Positions 42,540-53,700 of a DNA stretch of 64,000 bases are shown here, one piece after another. Made by a program: the position numbers and the translations under genes. The DNA is from Ceratothoa steindachneri (Eukaryota > Arthropoda > Malacostraca > Isopoda > Cymothoidae): contig OZ018335.1 in assembly GCA_963969495.1 (NCBI GenBank), positions 90,922,088 through 90,986,087 on the forward strand. The letters are read 5' to 3'. Each line of letters opens with the position of its first letter. Position 1 is the first letter of the stretch. Under the pieces are notes generated by a model, which saw only the letters and a program-made list of their open reading frames with translations, had not been told where the DNA came from and did no database searches.

Positions 42540-42542
<3 letters not shown>

Positions 42543-42589
<47 letters not shown>
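42543..42589. repeat. (TA)n microsatellite, ~47 bp
   Basis: Pure TA repeat just beyond the Penelope-like remnant. Confidence 0.99.
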
Positions 42590-42591
<2 letters not shown>

Positions 42592-45500
42592 GTCTGTGTG
42601 TGTACGTAGATGTGTACATATATAACTTAGGGGAAAGGATGCATTTTGAGCGTTGTGGTAACGCCTTTCCCCTAGCACGTTGCCACAGAGCCGCACACAC
42701 AATTGTTTTAAAGGCAAAGGGGGGGGGGACACACGCAAGGTAAAAATGACCATGCTGTTCCCTCTCTACCTGCCTCTACAACGTGTCGGAGCGGGAGGGT
42801 AGGTGTAGGAGGGGGATGAGGAGCTGAAAATTTCCCTGTAAAAATGTGTCTCTCCCTCTCCGTGTCGGGGTCAGGGAGAGACCATTAACAGTGGCGTAGG
42901 TCGAAAATGGCCTCGGGAGGGTGGGGGTGGGGAAGGGGGCTAGTGACCCGCGGCCAGACTCGAAAGCGCGGCGCTCAACCCACGGACCTTGGCAGGGGCC
43001 GAGGTAGAGAGCGTGCAGGCGGTCGACCCCAGGGTTTGTTCGGTGGGCTGGCCGGATTGGAGGTCGGGCTTCCTCCCCTTCCCATCCTCGCCCCTTGGGA
43101 GGAAGTCTTTCCCACGCTCCCAAGGGGTCCCTTTCTGGGCCTTGGCGCAAACGCGCGCGATGTACGCTGTCGCTCCGATCGCCTCTGCACAAGGCGGTGG
43201 ATGTTATCATATCCCCTTCCCCCGTGCGATGCAGCTCCAGGGCGAGGAGAGTCATTTGGGAGGTTTGTCCCTGTCGAGGACGCAACGCACCGACAAACAC
43301 ACACACACATGGCCCAGAGTGCCAAAGGACGGCGTGACCCCTGTCTTGTCCTCCGCTCCATGCTCTTCACTTGTCCTCCCCCATGTTCTTCCTTGGCCTT
43401 TATCATCCTCCTTTGACCCCATTTGGCCTTTCCCGAACTGATAACAGCCCTGCACGCAGTCTGTTCTATTTCCTGATGTTATAATATCCCCCTCCCCCTT
43501 TTTTCTTTCATGATCGCACTATTTCTCTTCTTGATCCTCATTATCCCTTCGCCATCTTCCTTATATTTCTCTCCGACGTGCAAAGGCAAGAAGAATAAAA
43601 TAGAAGATATCGGATAGAGAAGGCTAGAAGCGGGAAAATGCAAGGATGTGGAGGTCTAGCTCTACGCCCATCACTCTCTCTCTCTCTCTCGCACATTCTC
43701 CTCTCTCTCTCTCTCTGAGAGAGGGAGAGGAGAATGTGTGCGTGTGCACGCAATTGGGGTGTTGTAATCTGGTCGCCCTCGGAGTTCGCCGCCGCCGACG
43801 TGCTTCCTCGCTGCCATTATCTGGCTGCCTTCCGATCCCTTGGCTCTCCGCTCTAAATCCCTCCTGTGCAAAACTCGTCGCTCGTTCGCCCTCATTCATA
43901 TGTACGCGCTTGTGTGCGCGCGCGTGTACCTCACACTCACCAGGGGGGGGGGGGGGAGGATGATTCCACTGGTGCGTGAGGGCACCCATTTTGCTATGTG
44001 TGAATTGGCGCTTCCTCGTATGTGTGTGTGGGGTGTTTGTGCGCAGGATTTGCTCATGTGGTCTGTGGCCAGTGACATGAAAGGGTCGTGTGCGGATGGT
44101 TTGAGTTTAAAGCTGCGTGCGAGGAGGACACGTCGCCTGGTGATGCTCGTTATGCAGCTGTCTGTGAGTGCGCGAGTCGATGGGAGTGTGTGAAATGTCT
44201 CTGTAGGAGATGTTCCGATGGAAATGCTTGAATGTGTGGCTTGTGTTAGTGCAGTTTATATCTCCCCTTTTTTTCCCAAACGCATTTATAAAGTTTTGTC
44301 AAGGAGTAGGCTTCTGGCGTCATGTTTGTATGTGTGGCAGAGGGAGAGGATGGGAAGGAAGATGAGGCATGGCATATTCTCGGAAAAGGTCAGCGAAATC
44401 CAATAGGCCAAAAGATGTCTGCGTTGATTCCAAATGTCAGGCCTCTTTGGTGTCGGTACTTGAGCTGAATAATTTCTCCAGCTGAGCATTCGTGCAGTAT
44501 TTTTAATGGTAGGCTCCCCAGCATAATTATAGTTGCGGTTTTAACCTCTGCCCTCTCAAAATGGGGGGTATATTGAATCTGTCTGTATTTCCAGCTCGGT
44601 AAAGCCCCCTTTCCTCTTTGAAGGTTACTTTCCGTTCCTTTATTAAGCTTTAATGTCGTGTCGTGGTGGTCCTGAAAGTTCTCGGAATCTTCCCGTTTTG
44701 CCTCTTATCAAGTTGGCCTAATGTGAGTCTTCTTTTCACATCCTTGTTTCTCTCGAGTATGCTTTTAGGTTCGTGCTTATTTGTACTCTCCTGTTTCTTG
44801 AGGTTCGGAATGTTAATCTCTCGTCGTTTAGGGTTGATTTCTGGTCTAGATCATTAACATGATATTTTGTTTCTTCGTTAGATTATGCAAATTATAGTTA
44901 TTTTAATTACCTGATAAGAAACAGGTTTAAAAGAGTTGCGCGCCCTCCTGGGATGGGGATATCCCACAGATCCATGATTCTGTGTACCATTGGATTTTTT
45001 GTTGGGTGTGCAAGTACTAGCGATGGTATGAATGTGTTTAGCTCTGTGTCTGGTTCACCGAGGTAGCGGGTGTGTATGTCGCTGAGTCCGGTGTGGTGTT
45101 TAGTGGATGGAGATCGCACCGGAGCTTTGCAGGTCTGCCCTTGTGTGAGGTTCCTCCCAGGTCTGCCCTTGTGTGAGGTTCCTCCCAGGTCGCTGCTCGT
45201 TGAATAGCGTTGGAGCTTTTGACTTAACTTTATAAACCCATTTTTATCAATTTGCTACCAGAATTCCGTCGATGCTTTTCGCTTTCCGGTAACTCTCGCC
45301 TGGATTCTGATTCACAACCGAAAGAGGGCGTGGCTCGCTACGTATGTTGGTATTTGGCTTGTTACCACAGCCCGTTTCCTTCTCTACCAGCCCCCCCCCC
45401 CATTGGGGCCGAAGCCCAACGATGCTTCCCGGAGGGATTGAGTGGAGGCATACGTAGCATCTTGATTGTATGTATATGTTATGGGAGGGTTCGCGCGCGG

Positions 45501-47376
45501 GGATCGTGAAATTGATTACTGGTCCGAGTTAGGTAGATTGTCGGGGCTGAATGGAGGAAGGGTACTTCAGTGTCCCGTCCTCTTGGTTCGAACTCGGGAG
45601 TTCGGGGTCTTTGTTTGAGGAGGGGGGTATTGTGGCCGCTCTTTTGGAGGAGGTCCTCTAAACCATTGTGGCTCGTCCAGGTTTGGCTGTTGGGGCCTTG
45701 CCCTTGTCACTCCTGATCTAATTTCTCCGTATTCTTATGAAGGATTCTCCTCCCTTCTTTGTGGACAGCCCTAGTCTCCCTCAAGGGGGAGGGTAGTTAT
45801 ACCTTCTCTCACCCCAAGGGGGATTCAAGCTCGTATTTAGGTCATGTGCCCATTTGTACGAACGCGTCCATTGGAGGCTTGGATACGCCATGATAGACTT
45901 CTAGATGGCGGCTTAGTGGAGGGGGGGGGGCTCGGCCCCAACGGTGGCAGATCAGAATTGTAGAGGGAGGAGATGGGGGTGGCTGCACGCCCATCTCGTT
46001 CCCGAATGCACCACTAATCCCTTCAGAATAAATACTCTGGGTATCTTCACAATTTCATTTGCCCTAACTTTAAGACCAACCTCTCTTCAGCTTCTACTAC
46101 TCGTCCTTTCATCCTCGTTCTCTTCTGGTCATCGGTTCCTGTTCTGACTATCCTCTTCCATTCCCACGCCCGTCTAGCCCCTTTAAATTAAACGTCCCCC
46201 CGCAAGGTCTTTGTCCGGGGCGGGGGTCTCAGAAAAGCGAATGATTAAGGGAAATTGACCCCCCCCCCCTGCCCCTCCGGCCACCAGTCCGTCGTAGTGA
46301 GTAATGGTCAGCCAGCCCCATCCGTCCTGGGTGACCCAAACGAATTACCTGATCCCTGCGCGCCACAGGATCTGATGGTGCGTGAATCCAGGTCCCCTTG
46401 TGCGGCGGGAGTTGAGGTAACCCCTGGGTCCACAGGGCGAGAATGCAAGAGGCCATTGTGGCGGGTCTTGCCCTAGTGAATCCCCTTCCCCTATGTGACG
46501 TCGAGGCCTACCTGGGAGGGGGGGGGGGTAAAGTAGCTTTCCTCGTAAGGCTTTTCTTTTCCACTTTCCCGGTTTCCATTCTTCTCGGGCGAACTTGAAG
46601 GCCTCGACAAGGCGAAATCCCGGGGGTTTGGTATTGGGGGTTGGGGGTGGGAACGAGACAATGGGGAAGAGGAAGGATAGGCCCCCGAACTAGGCGAGAT
46701 CAACCTGAGCGGAAAAGGCGCATTCGGGGAAGAATAGATTGGCTGTCCTTCGTCCCTGTGTGTTCTTCCTTTTTTCTGTGTCGCCCCTTGCTCCTGTGTG
46801 TGCGTGTGTATATGTGTGTGCCTAAAGCGTTCGCTCGCGCTGAGGTGTCAGGTTCTCCCCCGCGCAGTTCCGTTCCGAGGCACCCTACCATGTCGTGGGG
46901 CCCTTTTTCCGTGATAGCTGAGGCGAGATAAATAACTAGGAATTAACACATAATTGCATGCACTACACATCACATGCTACATAGTATAAGGCGAGCGAAT
47001 TCATATATAAATCTTAAATAGATTGTTCTGTTTTAAGTGCGACTAATTGGATTTGGTTGGGGATCATACAGACTGAGATAGACTGGTTTGGCACCGAGAG
47101 GCTGATTCGCACTCGCACATATGTACATACGCTGATGTCGATGAGGCTTCCTACGAGGGCAAAAATTGATGTGCAGTCTGCGAAGTGACTTCGGGAGATT
47201 ATCATCTGACCATAATTTGTGGTCTCTCTCCGAACTCTCGCTTTTTGCCTTCGCCGTCATTCGCTTCGTTAGCGACCGATTTATCGCGTAGGCCCCATGC
47301 ATAATTGGACTCGGGCTAATTAAGCTTGCTTTGTTGCCATCTAACCAAGGAGAGAAAGGGTGCTTGGGGGGGAGGC

Positions 47377-47378
<2 letters not shown>
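42590..47378. other. no recognisable gene; GC-rich
   Basis: Overlapping open frames on both strands at 42776-43455 and 43541-44193 follow GC-rich composition and match no family. Noted inside: a CT/GA hairpin at 43691-43741, a 28-bp duplication at 45131-45186, and several G- or C-runs of 8-13 bases. Confidence 0.5.
45131..45186. repeat. 28-bp exact tandem duplication
   Basis: AGGTCTGCCCTTGTGTGAGG plus TTCCTCCC occurs twice in a row, followed by the first bases of a third copy (AGGTCGC). Confidence 0.95.

Positions 47379-47437
<59 letters not shown>
47379..47437. repeat. (TA)n microsatellite, ~59 bp
   Basis: Pure TA repeat. Confidence 0.99.
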
Positions 47438-47439
<2 letters not shown>

Positions 47440-48735
47440 TGTAGGATGTCAAGCGTGCGATGCCAGCTTCATCCAAGGATAGAAGGAAGGCTTGACTGTT
47501 CCGGCATCCTTGAACTTTTATCGCTACCTATTGTTTTCTCTCCCGCCCCCATCTTCCCTCATCATTCCCCTCCCTCCTCTCTCTCCCGAAATCTCCCCCG
47601 CAAAGGGGTGTGAGGCGTATCATCGACAATCATGCTGTAGCTGACTTGTGGAGGATTGCGTGCCCTCCGCACCCTAATGTCTCTAGGTTGATCGGCGGAT
47701 ATATTATTTTCACTTCCTCCATCTGCCGGGATGCCCTCGTTGGATTTCGCGTCTTTTTAGGAGTAGCTACTGCTTCCCTCGCTCTCAATCCCCCTCCCCA
47801 AATTAGTTAGCGATGGGGGCTCTTTTGACCCACTCATTTCCTCCGCCCCCCTACCCCCGTTCAGAACCCACCGAATGCCACATAAGTTCCCATAGAAATA
47901 TTTCGTTTCACACAAGCACCCGTAGGTTTCCACAGAAACCCATATCTTCCTATAGACAATCCTAGTTCCCCATAGGCTCAGATTCCCCCATACCATAGTT
48001 TCTCATGGAGATCCTTCGTTTCACATATACATCTATAAGTCCTTAAAGGTCTCCTCTCCCATAGCTTCTCTTGTAAACTCATGGACAAGACCGCACCACA
48101 GAAAATAACTAAGTTCGATTATTCCTCAGTACCCAAACCACCAGCCTCTCACAAACCAGTCCACCAAACAGCCCAGAGTTTAGCCTCTTCTCTTTTCAGA
48201 CAGCACGTTTTTTTTACCCTACTTACACACTTTCCCTACAACCTCTCCTACAACTTTCTCTGGTCGGGTTCTAATTTCACAGGGAAGACGCCGACCATCT
48301 TCCTCTCACCCAACTATCCCGAATCGGGGCTGATGGGTGAGGGGGCAACGTTCCCCTCCCCGTCCTGCGGTGGTGGGTTTGTAACAACCTGCTTCATCCC
48401 TACCTACACCTTCCTCACACCATTAATCGACTTTTACGCCGTGCCTAAGATGGAGCCGCCTTGACGATGGGCTGCCAGGTCACTAGGCCGGAGTAGTGGT
48501 CTCAAATGGCGGCAGCTGGTTTTGCCGGCCCCATATTCACCCTTCACAGAGCGGGCTACTGCGTGGGGTGATATGCGTTCTCGTTCCGTGAGAAATATAA
48601 ATAAAAAAAACCTTTCTCTTCTTCCTATTTACCAGCGTCGGAGCCGCCCTCGGGTAGCTCCACCGAAAAAATGGAGGTTACCCCCCTCCCCCCGGTGTTC
48701 TTTCGCATAGGACCCTCCAAAACTCTTTGACTGGA
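47438..48735. other. no recognisable gene; possible 5' leader of the LINE
   Basis: A 127-codon open frame at 48081-48464 (+) matches nothing known to me. The part at about 48256-48385 resembles 60130-60245, upstream of the second LINE copy (TAATTT-ACAGG, CGCCGACCAT), so it may be LINE 5' leader. Short loose CCCATAG-type repeats occur at 47840-48070. Confidence 0.35.
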
Positions 48736-48805
48736 GAGGAGGCCCATTTGGCCTAGGGGCTCCTGCCGGCGGAGGGGAGAAGCGGGTTCATTCCCCGCCC
48801 TCCTC
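48736..48805 (+). other. tRNA-shaped sequence at the LINE 5' side
   Basis: A 7-bp acceptor stem GAGGAGG/CCTCCTC, an A-box-like TGGCCTAGGGG, a 4-bp stem around TGCCGGC at the anticodon position, and a perfect 5-bp T-arm GCGGG/CCCGC with loop TTCATTC fit into 70 nt. The anticodon loop lacks U33, the D-arm is weak and there is no proper GTTCRA box, so a working tRNA is unlikely. It may be a tRNA-derived remnant or chance pairing in GC-rich DNA. Confidence 0.2.
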
Positions 48806-48899
48806 TCCTAAGAAGAAAAGAAATAGAAAAAAAGACTCAGGGCTACTCTCCCTCTGCGGGAGCTTCGGGTACGGACGGGGCTGCTGCCATTTCTGTATC

Positions 48900-49860
48900 C
48901 GACCAAGCCAAGATCGGCACGTCCGGCTCCGGTGTTCCCCCGGGTTGGGAGTCACTGACAAAGACCAAAAGTGCGGAGAGCGGAGCCTCGATTACGCCGG
49001 GGCCTCTCATTCAGAGGTTAACTGGCGTTTTCGAGCCCGCTGGCTTCAAACGCTTCCTCGTTATTCGCTCCACTGATGGCAGCATGTTGGCTAGGGGCAA
49101 CAAGTTCCATCAGATAAGAACTTTAGCTAGTGTGATTGGTAGAGAGCCGAAGGGGACCCATTTCTCGGACGGGAGCATTCTGGCGAATCCGTCGAATCCC
49201 ATCATTAGTGCCCTTAGTACACTTGATGGCAGGCCGGTGAGTGTGAAGTAGGGAAAGTAGTAGTTTACGCGAGGGAACTCGTGGACTACTCCATAGATGA
49301 CATCACCTTAGAGCTGGCCGATCATGGAGCAGCCACGGTCGAACGTGTGATGAGAAAAGAGGGAGGGGCCTCGAGACCCACCCCTACACTCTTTGTCACG
49401 TTCGACTGTGACAAGCTCCCTGAGTCTGTGTTTGGCAGCTACCGCTTAAGATATTTGTGCCACCACCTCGGAGGTGCTACTACTGCCACAGTTTCGCCCA
49501 TACGAATCGTTCATGTAGACGTGCAGAGTTAGGCTTACCCGAAGTTTGTGTAAGTTGCTCCAAGTCCAGTGTGTCAATTGTGGAGAGCCGCACCCTGCTT
49601 CTTCGAAGCAATGTGGTACGTATCTTCTTTAGAAAGAAATCCGTTCAGGCTCAGGATCGTCTTTCATTTCGCGAGGCTAAGGAGTTGGTCCTGGTGCGAC
49701 GGCTCTGCCTGGGACGTCTTATGCCTAAATATTAAAGACACCCTCTGCTCCTGACCCTTCTACGGGCTCTACCCAACCCGGGCGCTCCCCTGGTAGAGCT
49801 AGCAGCATAAAGGGTTCACACCCACTCCCTGCCTAAACAAGCGCTACTCGTCCTTCCCCA
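48900..49860 (+). pseudogene. LINE ORF1 (gag-like, CCHC zinc knuckles)
   Basis: ORF1 would bind element RNA. Visible parts: KRFLVIRSTDGSMLARGNKF at about 49050, GTHFSDGSILANPSNPI at 49150, a TAG or TGA break near 49249, VVYARELVDYSIDDITLEL at 49260-49320, and TPTLFVTFDCDKLPESV at 49383. A shift of frame leads to a zinc knuckle RCYYCHSFAHTNRSCR (C-x2-C-x4-H-x4-C) at about 49470. In another frame a second Cys/His group, CVNCGEPHPASSKQC (C-x2-C-x3-H-x6-C), lies at 49570, followed by a decayed SFISRG-like stretch. The order matches I/Jockey gag proteins. At least three frame breaks. Confidence 0.82.
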
Positions 49861-50289
49861 GCGTGACCGTTTCCCGTAAGACAGAACGGCCGCCAGCATC
49901 CACCGAGTCGTTAGAGTCACAGGAAGCATCACCCCTGAAGTTGGTCGTGAGCCATCATCCGGGGTTCCTAAAGCTGCCCCCCGAAAAGAGGACAGCACTA
50001 AAGGAGCTTCGCCCACACCCAGTGGTAGGCCGGATGGCTCGGAGACGGTGGATCCTCCAAAAGAGGGACCCCCGCCTGCCTAAGGTTTCAAGGTGGAGTG
50101 AACTAAAGACTCGCATAGCGAGCCCAACCTACCCCAATAAGTCCTCGAAGGCGACAGCGCCTTGAGCGCATTGTTTGGCCAACAGCGCCCGGAGTTCTGC
50201 TTGCCTCCGGGAAACCTTACGGCCATTCCCGTGATGGATTTCTCTTCGAAGAGGGACCCCGCATCTCCAGCCTAGGCCTGGAGGTCATA

Positions 50290-53200
50290 TTCCTTCAATG
50301 GAATTGCCGCCGACTCCGGGCCAACTAGGAGGAGCTGCGGAGGCTCGTATCGTCCCGTTGTCCGTTAGCTATCTTTTTGCAGAAGACCATTCTGGGCGCA
50401 TGCCCCCTGTCCACCCTCCCGGGGTATACGAGTTTTGCAACCCCACCACCACGGGATGGGGGCCGACGGGAGAATGCGCGATTTACACCGGCATGATGTC
50501 TCCGTTCTTCTCCTTGCTTTAGATAGCTCCTTTTATGCAGTAGCTGTGCAGTTGCACCTGGATAGGAGGTATATTGTTATTTCTGCGTACATTCCCCGGT
50601 CAGCCGACTTCGATGCGAGGGAATTCCGCCGCGTCGTGGTACGGTTGCCGAGGCCCTTACTCTTGCTCGGTGATCTGAACGGTATACACCACTCTAGAGA
50701 GGGAATTCCGCCGCGTCGTGGTACGGTTGCCGAGGCCCTTACTCTTGCTCGGTGATCTGAACGGTATACACCCCTCTAGAGAGATTACTCGATTAATACC
50801 AGGGGTCAAATCCTTCCCGATGTGATCGACGAGCTGGAGATAGGTGCCCTAAATGTTGATAAGTTTACGCATCAGTGCCCGAGAACCGCTTCATTTTCCT
50901 GCCTCGATCTATATTTGTGCTCTCCGGATGCACAGCCTGATTTTGGGTGGAGGGTGGTCGATTACCTCCATGATAGTTATCACTTTATCATTCAAATATC
51001 ATTTTATGGGCCTCTGCCACCCTAGAGCTTGCCCCAGTAGTACTTGGCGCGGGTTCGGCGGACCGCATTTCAGGAAAAGATTGATTTCTTTGTCTGAGTC
51101 GAGGAGTTTAGGTCGGTAGATGAGGTCGTTGAGTTTTACTCCGGCAACCTCATCGCCGTGGACCTAATTATTATTCCTAGAATGTCCTTCCGTTTTGCAC
51201 ACCGGCCGCTCCCGTGGTGGTCAGCCAAGTGTGAGACGGCCCTCAAACAGAAGCGTTATCCCTACATGTGCTATAAGCGCCGCCCGAACTACTTCACTGT
51301 CGGTGAATTTCGTCGAACTATGGCTAGGTTCCGGTATATTTAGAAGCACGCCCGCTGCTCTTGGCGGGCATACGTATCTTCACTTAAGGTGTGGAAGCGA
51401 GTCAAAAGGATTCGGGGCAAGTTCTCGCAGGACACCCCTCCCGTTCTTCAGGAGAATGGGACCGCAATCTCGGACCCCCACCTCCGTGGCGGAATTCTTC
51501 GCATTCTCTAGCCTGGATGCTGTTCCACAAGCATTCACTGCGCGTCGTGATGTCACGGAAGGCCGCCGACGGGACTCTACCTCCAGAGATGGAGAACCCT
51601 TCAACGACAGGTTTACTCTGGATGAGTTGCGTTCCGCTCTTGTTTCGTGCGCGGACACTGCCCCTGATGCGGACAATGTCCCGTACGTCATGCTTCGACA
51701 CTTGAGTAGAGGGTATCCTCCCAGATTCCTGGCCAATCGCTACTGTGCTCGCCTTTCGCAAACCGAGAAGAGATCACTCTACCCCGGCCGCTTTCCGCCC
51801 AGTCTCTAACTTCCTGCGTGTGCAAGTTGATTGAGAAATTGGTAAATGTTAGATTAGCCTTTTTTTCTGGACAGAGGAGGTCATCTGTTTCTGTACAGTG
51901 CGGCTTCCGCGAGGCCTTCCTTCGTAGACAGCACTACGCCACGGTGTTTTTCGATGTGGAGAAAGCCTATGATACCGCATGGAGACTCCACATAATGAGG
52001 GCAAGGGGACGCCTCACAACCTTTATATCCGAATTCTTGCGAGATCGTCGATTCCGCGTACGGGTGGGGGGGGGAGCCCTCTCCAGTCCAATGGATCAGG
52101 AAGAGGGTGTCCCGCAGGGAAGTGTCCTCAGTGTCGCACTTTTTCCCCTGAGCATCAACGGCATCACCTCGGTGCTGCAGGAAGACGTTCTCGCTACGCT
52201 TTACGTGGACGACCTTTGGATCTCTTTTTGCGCATCCCAGATGCTAACTCTGGAGCGTCGACTCCAACAGGCATTGGCCAGCGTCTCTCACTATGCCGAA
52301 GCGCACAGACTTCGGCTTTCTTTGGCTAAGACTAAGGTGGTGAACTACTGCCGCCATCCACGGCTCCACCCTGACCCAGCCTTATTTCTCAATGTGGTGC
52401 GCCTGGAAGTGGTGGCCTCGCACCGTTTCCTTCGTCTTGTATTTGACCGACGCCTCACCTGGAGGCTCATATTAGCAGCCTTATGGTCTCTTGTACCCGC
52501 GCCCTAGATATTCTTTGTTCCATGACGTTCAATGTTTGGCGCTCTGATAGGGCTACTGCCTTACTTTTTTATCGATCCTTTGTTCGTTCGAAGCTCGACT
52601 ACGGATGTGAGATTTATGCATCCGCAGCTGAGCCTGTATTGCAGAAGGTAGACTCTATCCACCACACCATGCTAGTGTATACGCATAGCTTCAAGTCCCA
52701 AGAGGGAGTCGGTTGGTTTCCACGCCGTATCACCTCTGTTTGAAGTCAGCGGGGATCTGTTAGGCGCTGCGTCTGTCTTCACGGCCGAGCTGGTTGTAAT
52801 ACACCGCTCGATACGGGAGATAACGCGACGTGCCCGGTCAGAGACCGGATTGTCTTTTATAGCGACTCACAAAGCGCCCTGAGTGCTCTCAAGACATTGG
52901 AATCTCCGCATCCCCTGGTTCGCGATACCCGTGACGCCACGGTTTTGGCGAGCCCGGCGAATATCGAGATTATCTTCTGCTGGGTTCCTGGACATGTAGG
53001 AATTGCGTGGAATCTGCATGCCGATGAGGGTGCCAAAGAGTCCGCGAGGACTTGGCGACCAGACCAGCGTTTCGCTCTTTCCCACATCGATTCCCTTGCA
53101 GGAATACGGGCAGCTCTCCGGGCTGCTTATCAAAGAAGATGGGAGACAGTCGAGAGGAACTTCAATTTGCGTACCATCGAGCCACCACCTTTCCCATGGA

Positions 53201-53620
53201 CCTATCCCCCAATGCCGCGACGGCTTCAGGTTGCTTTCTGTCGTCTCCGAATTGGACACACTCACGGGACGCACCGCCATTTGATGGAGCGCTCTCCTGC
53301 GCCTCACTGTGAAGACTGAGTTGTCCTCCAGACTCTTCGGCACATTATTTTTGAATGTCCCAGTCTGGGTGATCTTCGCGCACGTTTCCTGTCCCTGTAC
53401 CGGGACGAGTGGGGTCGCTACCGCTTATTGCTTATACTCGGGACGGGTTCAGGCACACTGACTTGTGGACTATACGACTTTTTGGAGGAGGGCATGTTCC
53501 TGCGCCGGAGAGAAGGCGGGCCTACTCAGGACGTTCGAGCGTTCCTCCTTGAGTCTTTGTTACGTTTTTTTCTTTGTTTTCCTTTTTTGTTTTGTTTTTA
53601 TAGCCTTTCCTTTTAATCGT
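50290..53620 (+). pseudogene. LINE ORF2: AP endonuclease - RT - RNase H
   Basis: ORF2 would nick the target, reverse-transcribe the RNA and degrade it. Endonuclease: VIFLQWNCRRLRAN at 50286, then FLQKTIL at 50375, where the catalytic Glu of LQET is Lys; LLLLGDLNG at 50658 (within a duplicated stretch); FSCLDLYLCSPDAQPDF at 50895; and HDSYHF at 50970, where the usual SDH reads S-Y-H. RT: DTAPDADNVPYVMLRHLS at 51655, VFFDVEKAYDTAW at 51945, EEGVPQGSVLSVALF at 52102, and LYVDDLW at 52200 with both catalytic Asp residues kept. RNase H: FTAELVVIHRS at 52776 in a shifted frame, FYSDSQSALSAL at 52855, IFCWVPGHVGIAW at 52974 and DEGAKES at 53025. The tail reads MPRRLQVAFCRLRIGHTHGT at 53211 and HIIFECPSLGDLRARF at 53342. 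More than ten frame breaks. Confidence 0.9.
50621..50784 (+). repeat. 82-bp tandem duplication inside the LINE endonuclease
   Basis: GAATTCCGCCGCGTCGTGGT at 50621 recurs at 50703, and the whole 82-bp unit is repeated with one difference seen (CACCACTC versus CACCCCTC). The unit includes the GDLNG motif. As 82 is not a multiple of three, it shifts the frame. Confidence 0.97.
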
Positions 53621-53700
53621 TGTTATATATTAATTACATAGTTATTTGTTTTGTCAATACAGCCTAGTAGTAGGCTGTGATATGAGTGCGACGACTTCTG

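Larger units (their letters stand above)
48806..53700 (+). mobile_element. LINE with gag, AP endonuclease, RT and RNase H (I/R1/Jockey-like group), broken
   Basis: Nearly the full length of a two-ORF LINE is readable: ORF1 with zinc knuckles (about 48900-49860), ORF2 with endonuclease (50290-51020), RT (51180-52740), RNase H (52745-53075) and a C-terminal zinc-like region up to about 53560. It ends in a T-rich untranslated tail with GCCTAGTAGTAGGCTG at about 53662. An RNase H domain together with an AP endonuclease points to the I or R1/Jockey neighbourhood. Many frame breaks show a dead copy. A deleted relative is at 60600-61690. Confidence 0.9.

Noticed and set aside
42776..43455. Long overlapping open frames on both strands (up to 176 codons)
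   Set aside because: GC-rich, stop-poor composition with Pro/Arg/Gly-rich translations and no domain on either strand.
45505..45600. Possible tRNA gene (TGGTCCGAGTTAGG and GGTTCGAACTC resembling A- and B-boxes)
   Set aside because: The arms do not fold into a cloverleaf and there is no acceptor stem.
48081..48464. 127-codon plus-strand open frame as a host gene
   Set aside because: No recognisable domain, Pro/Ser/Phe-rich, and partly similar to non-coding DNA near the second LINE copy.
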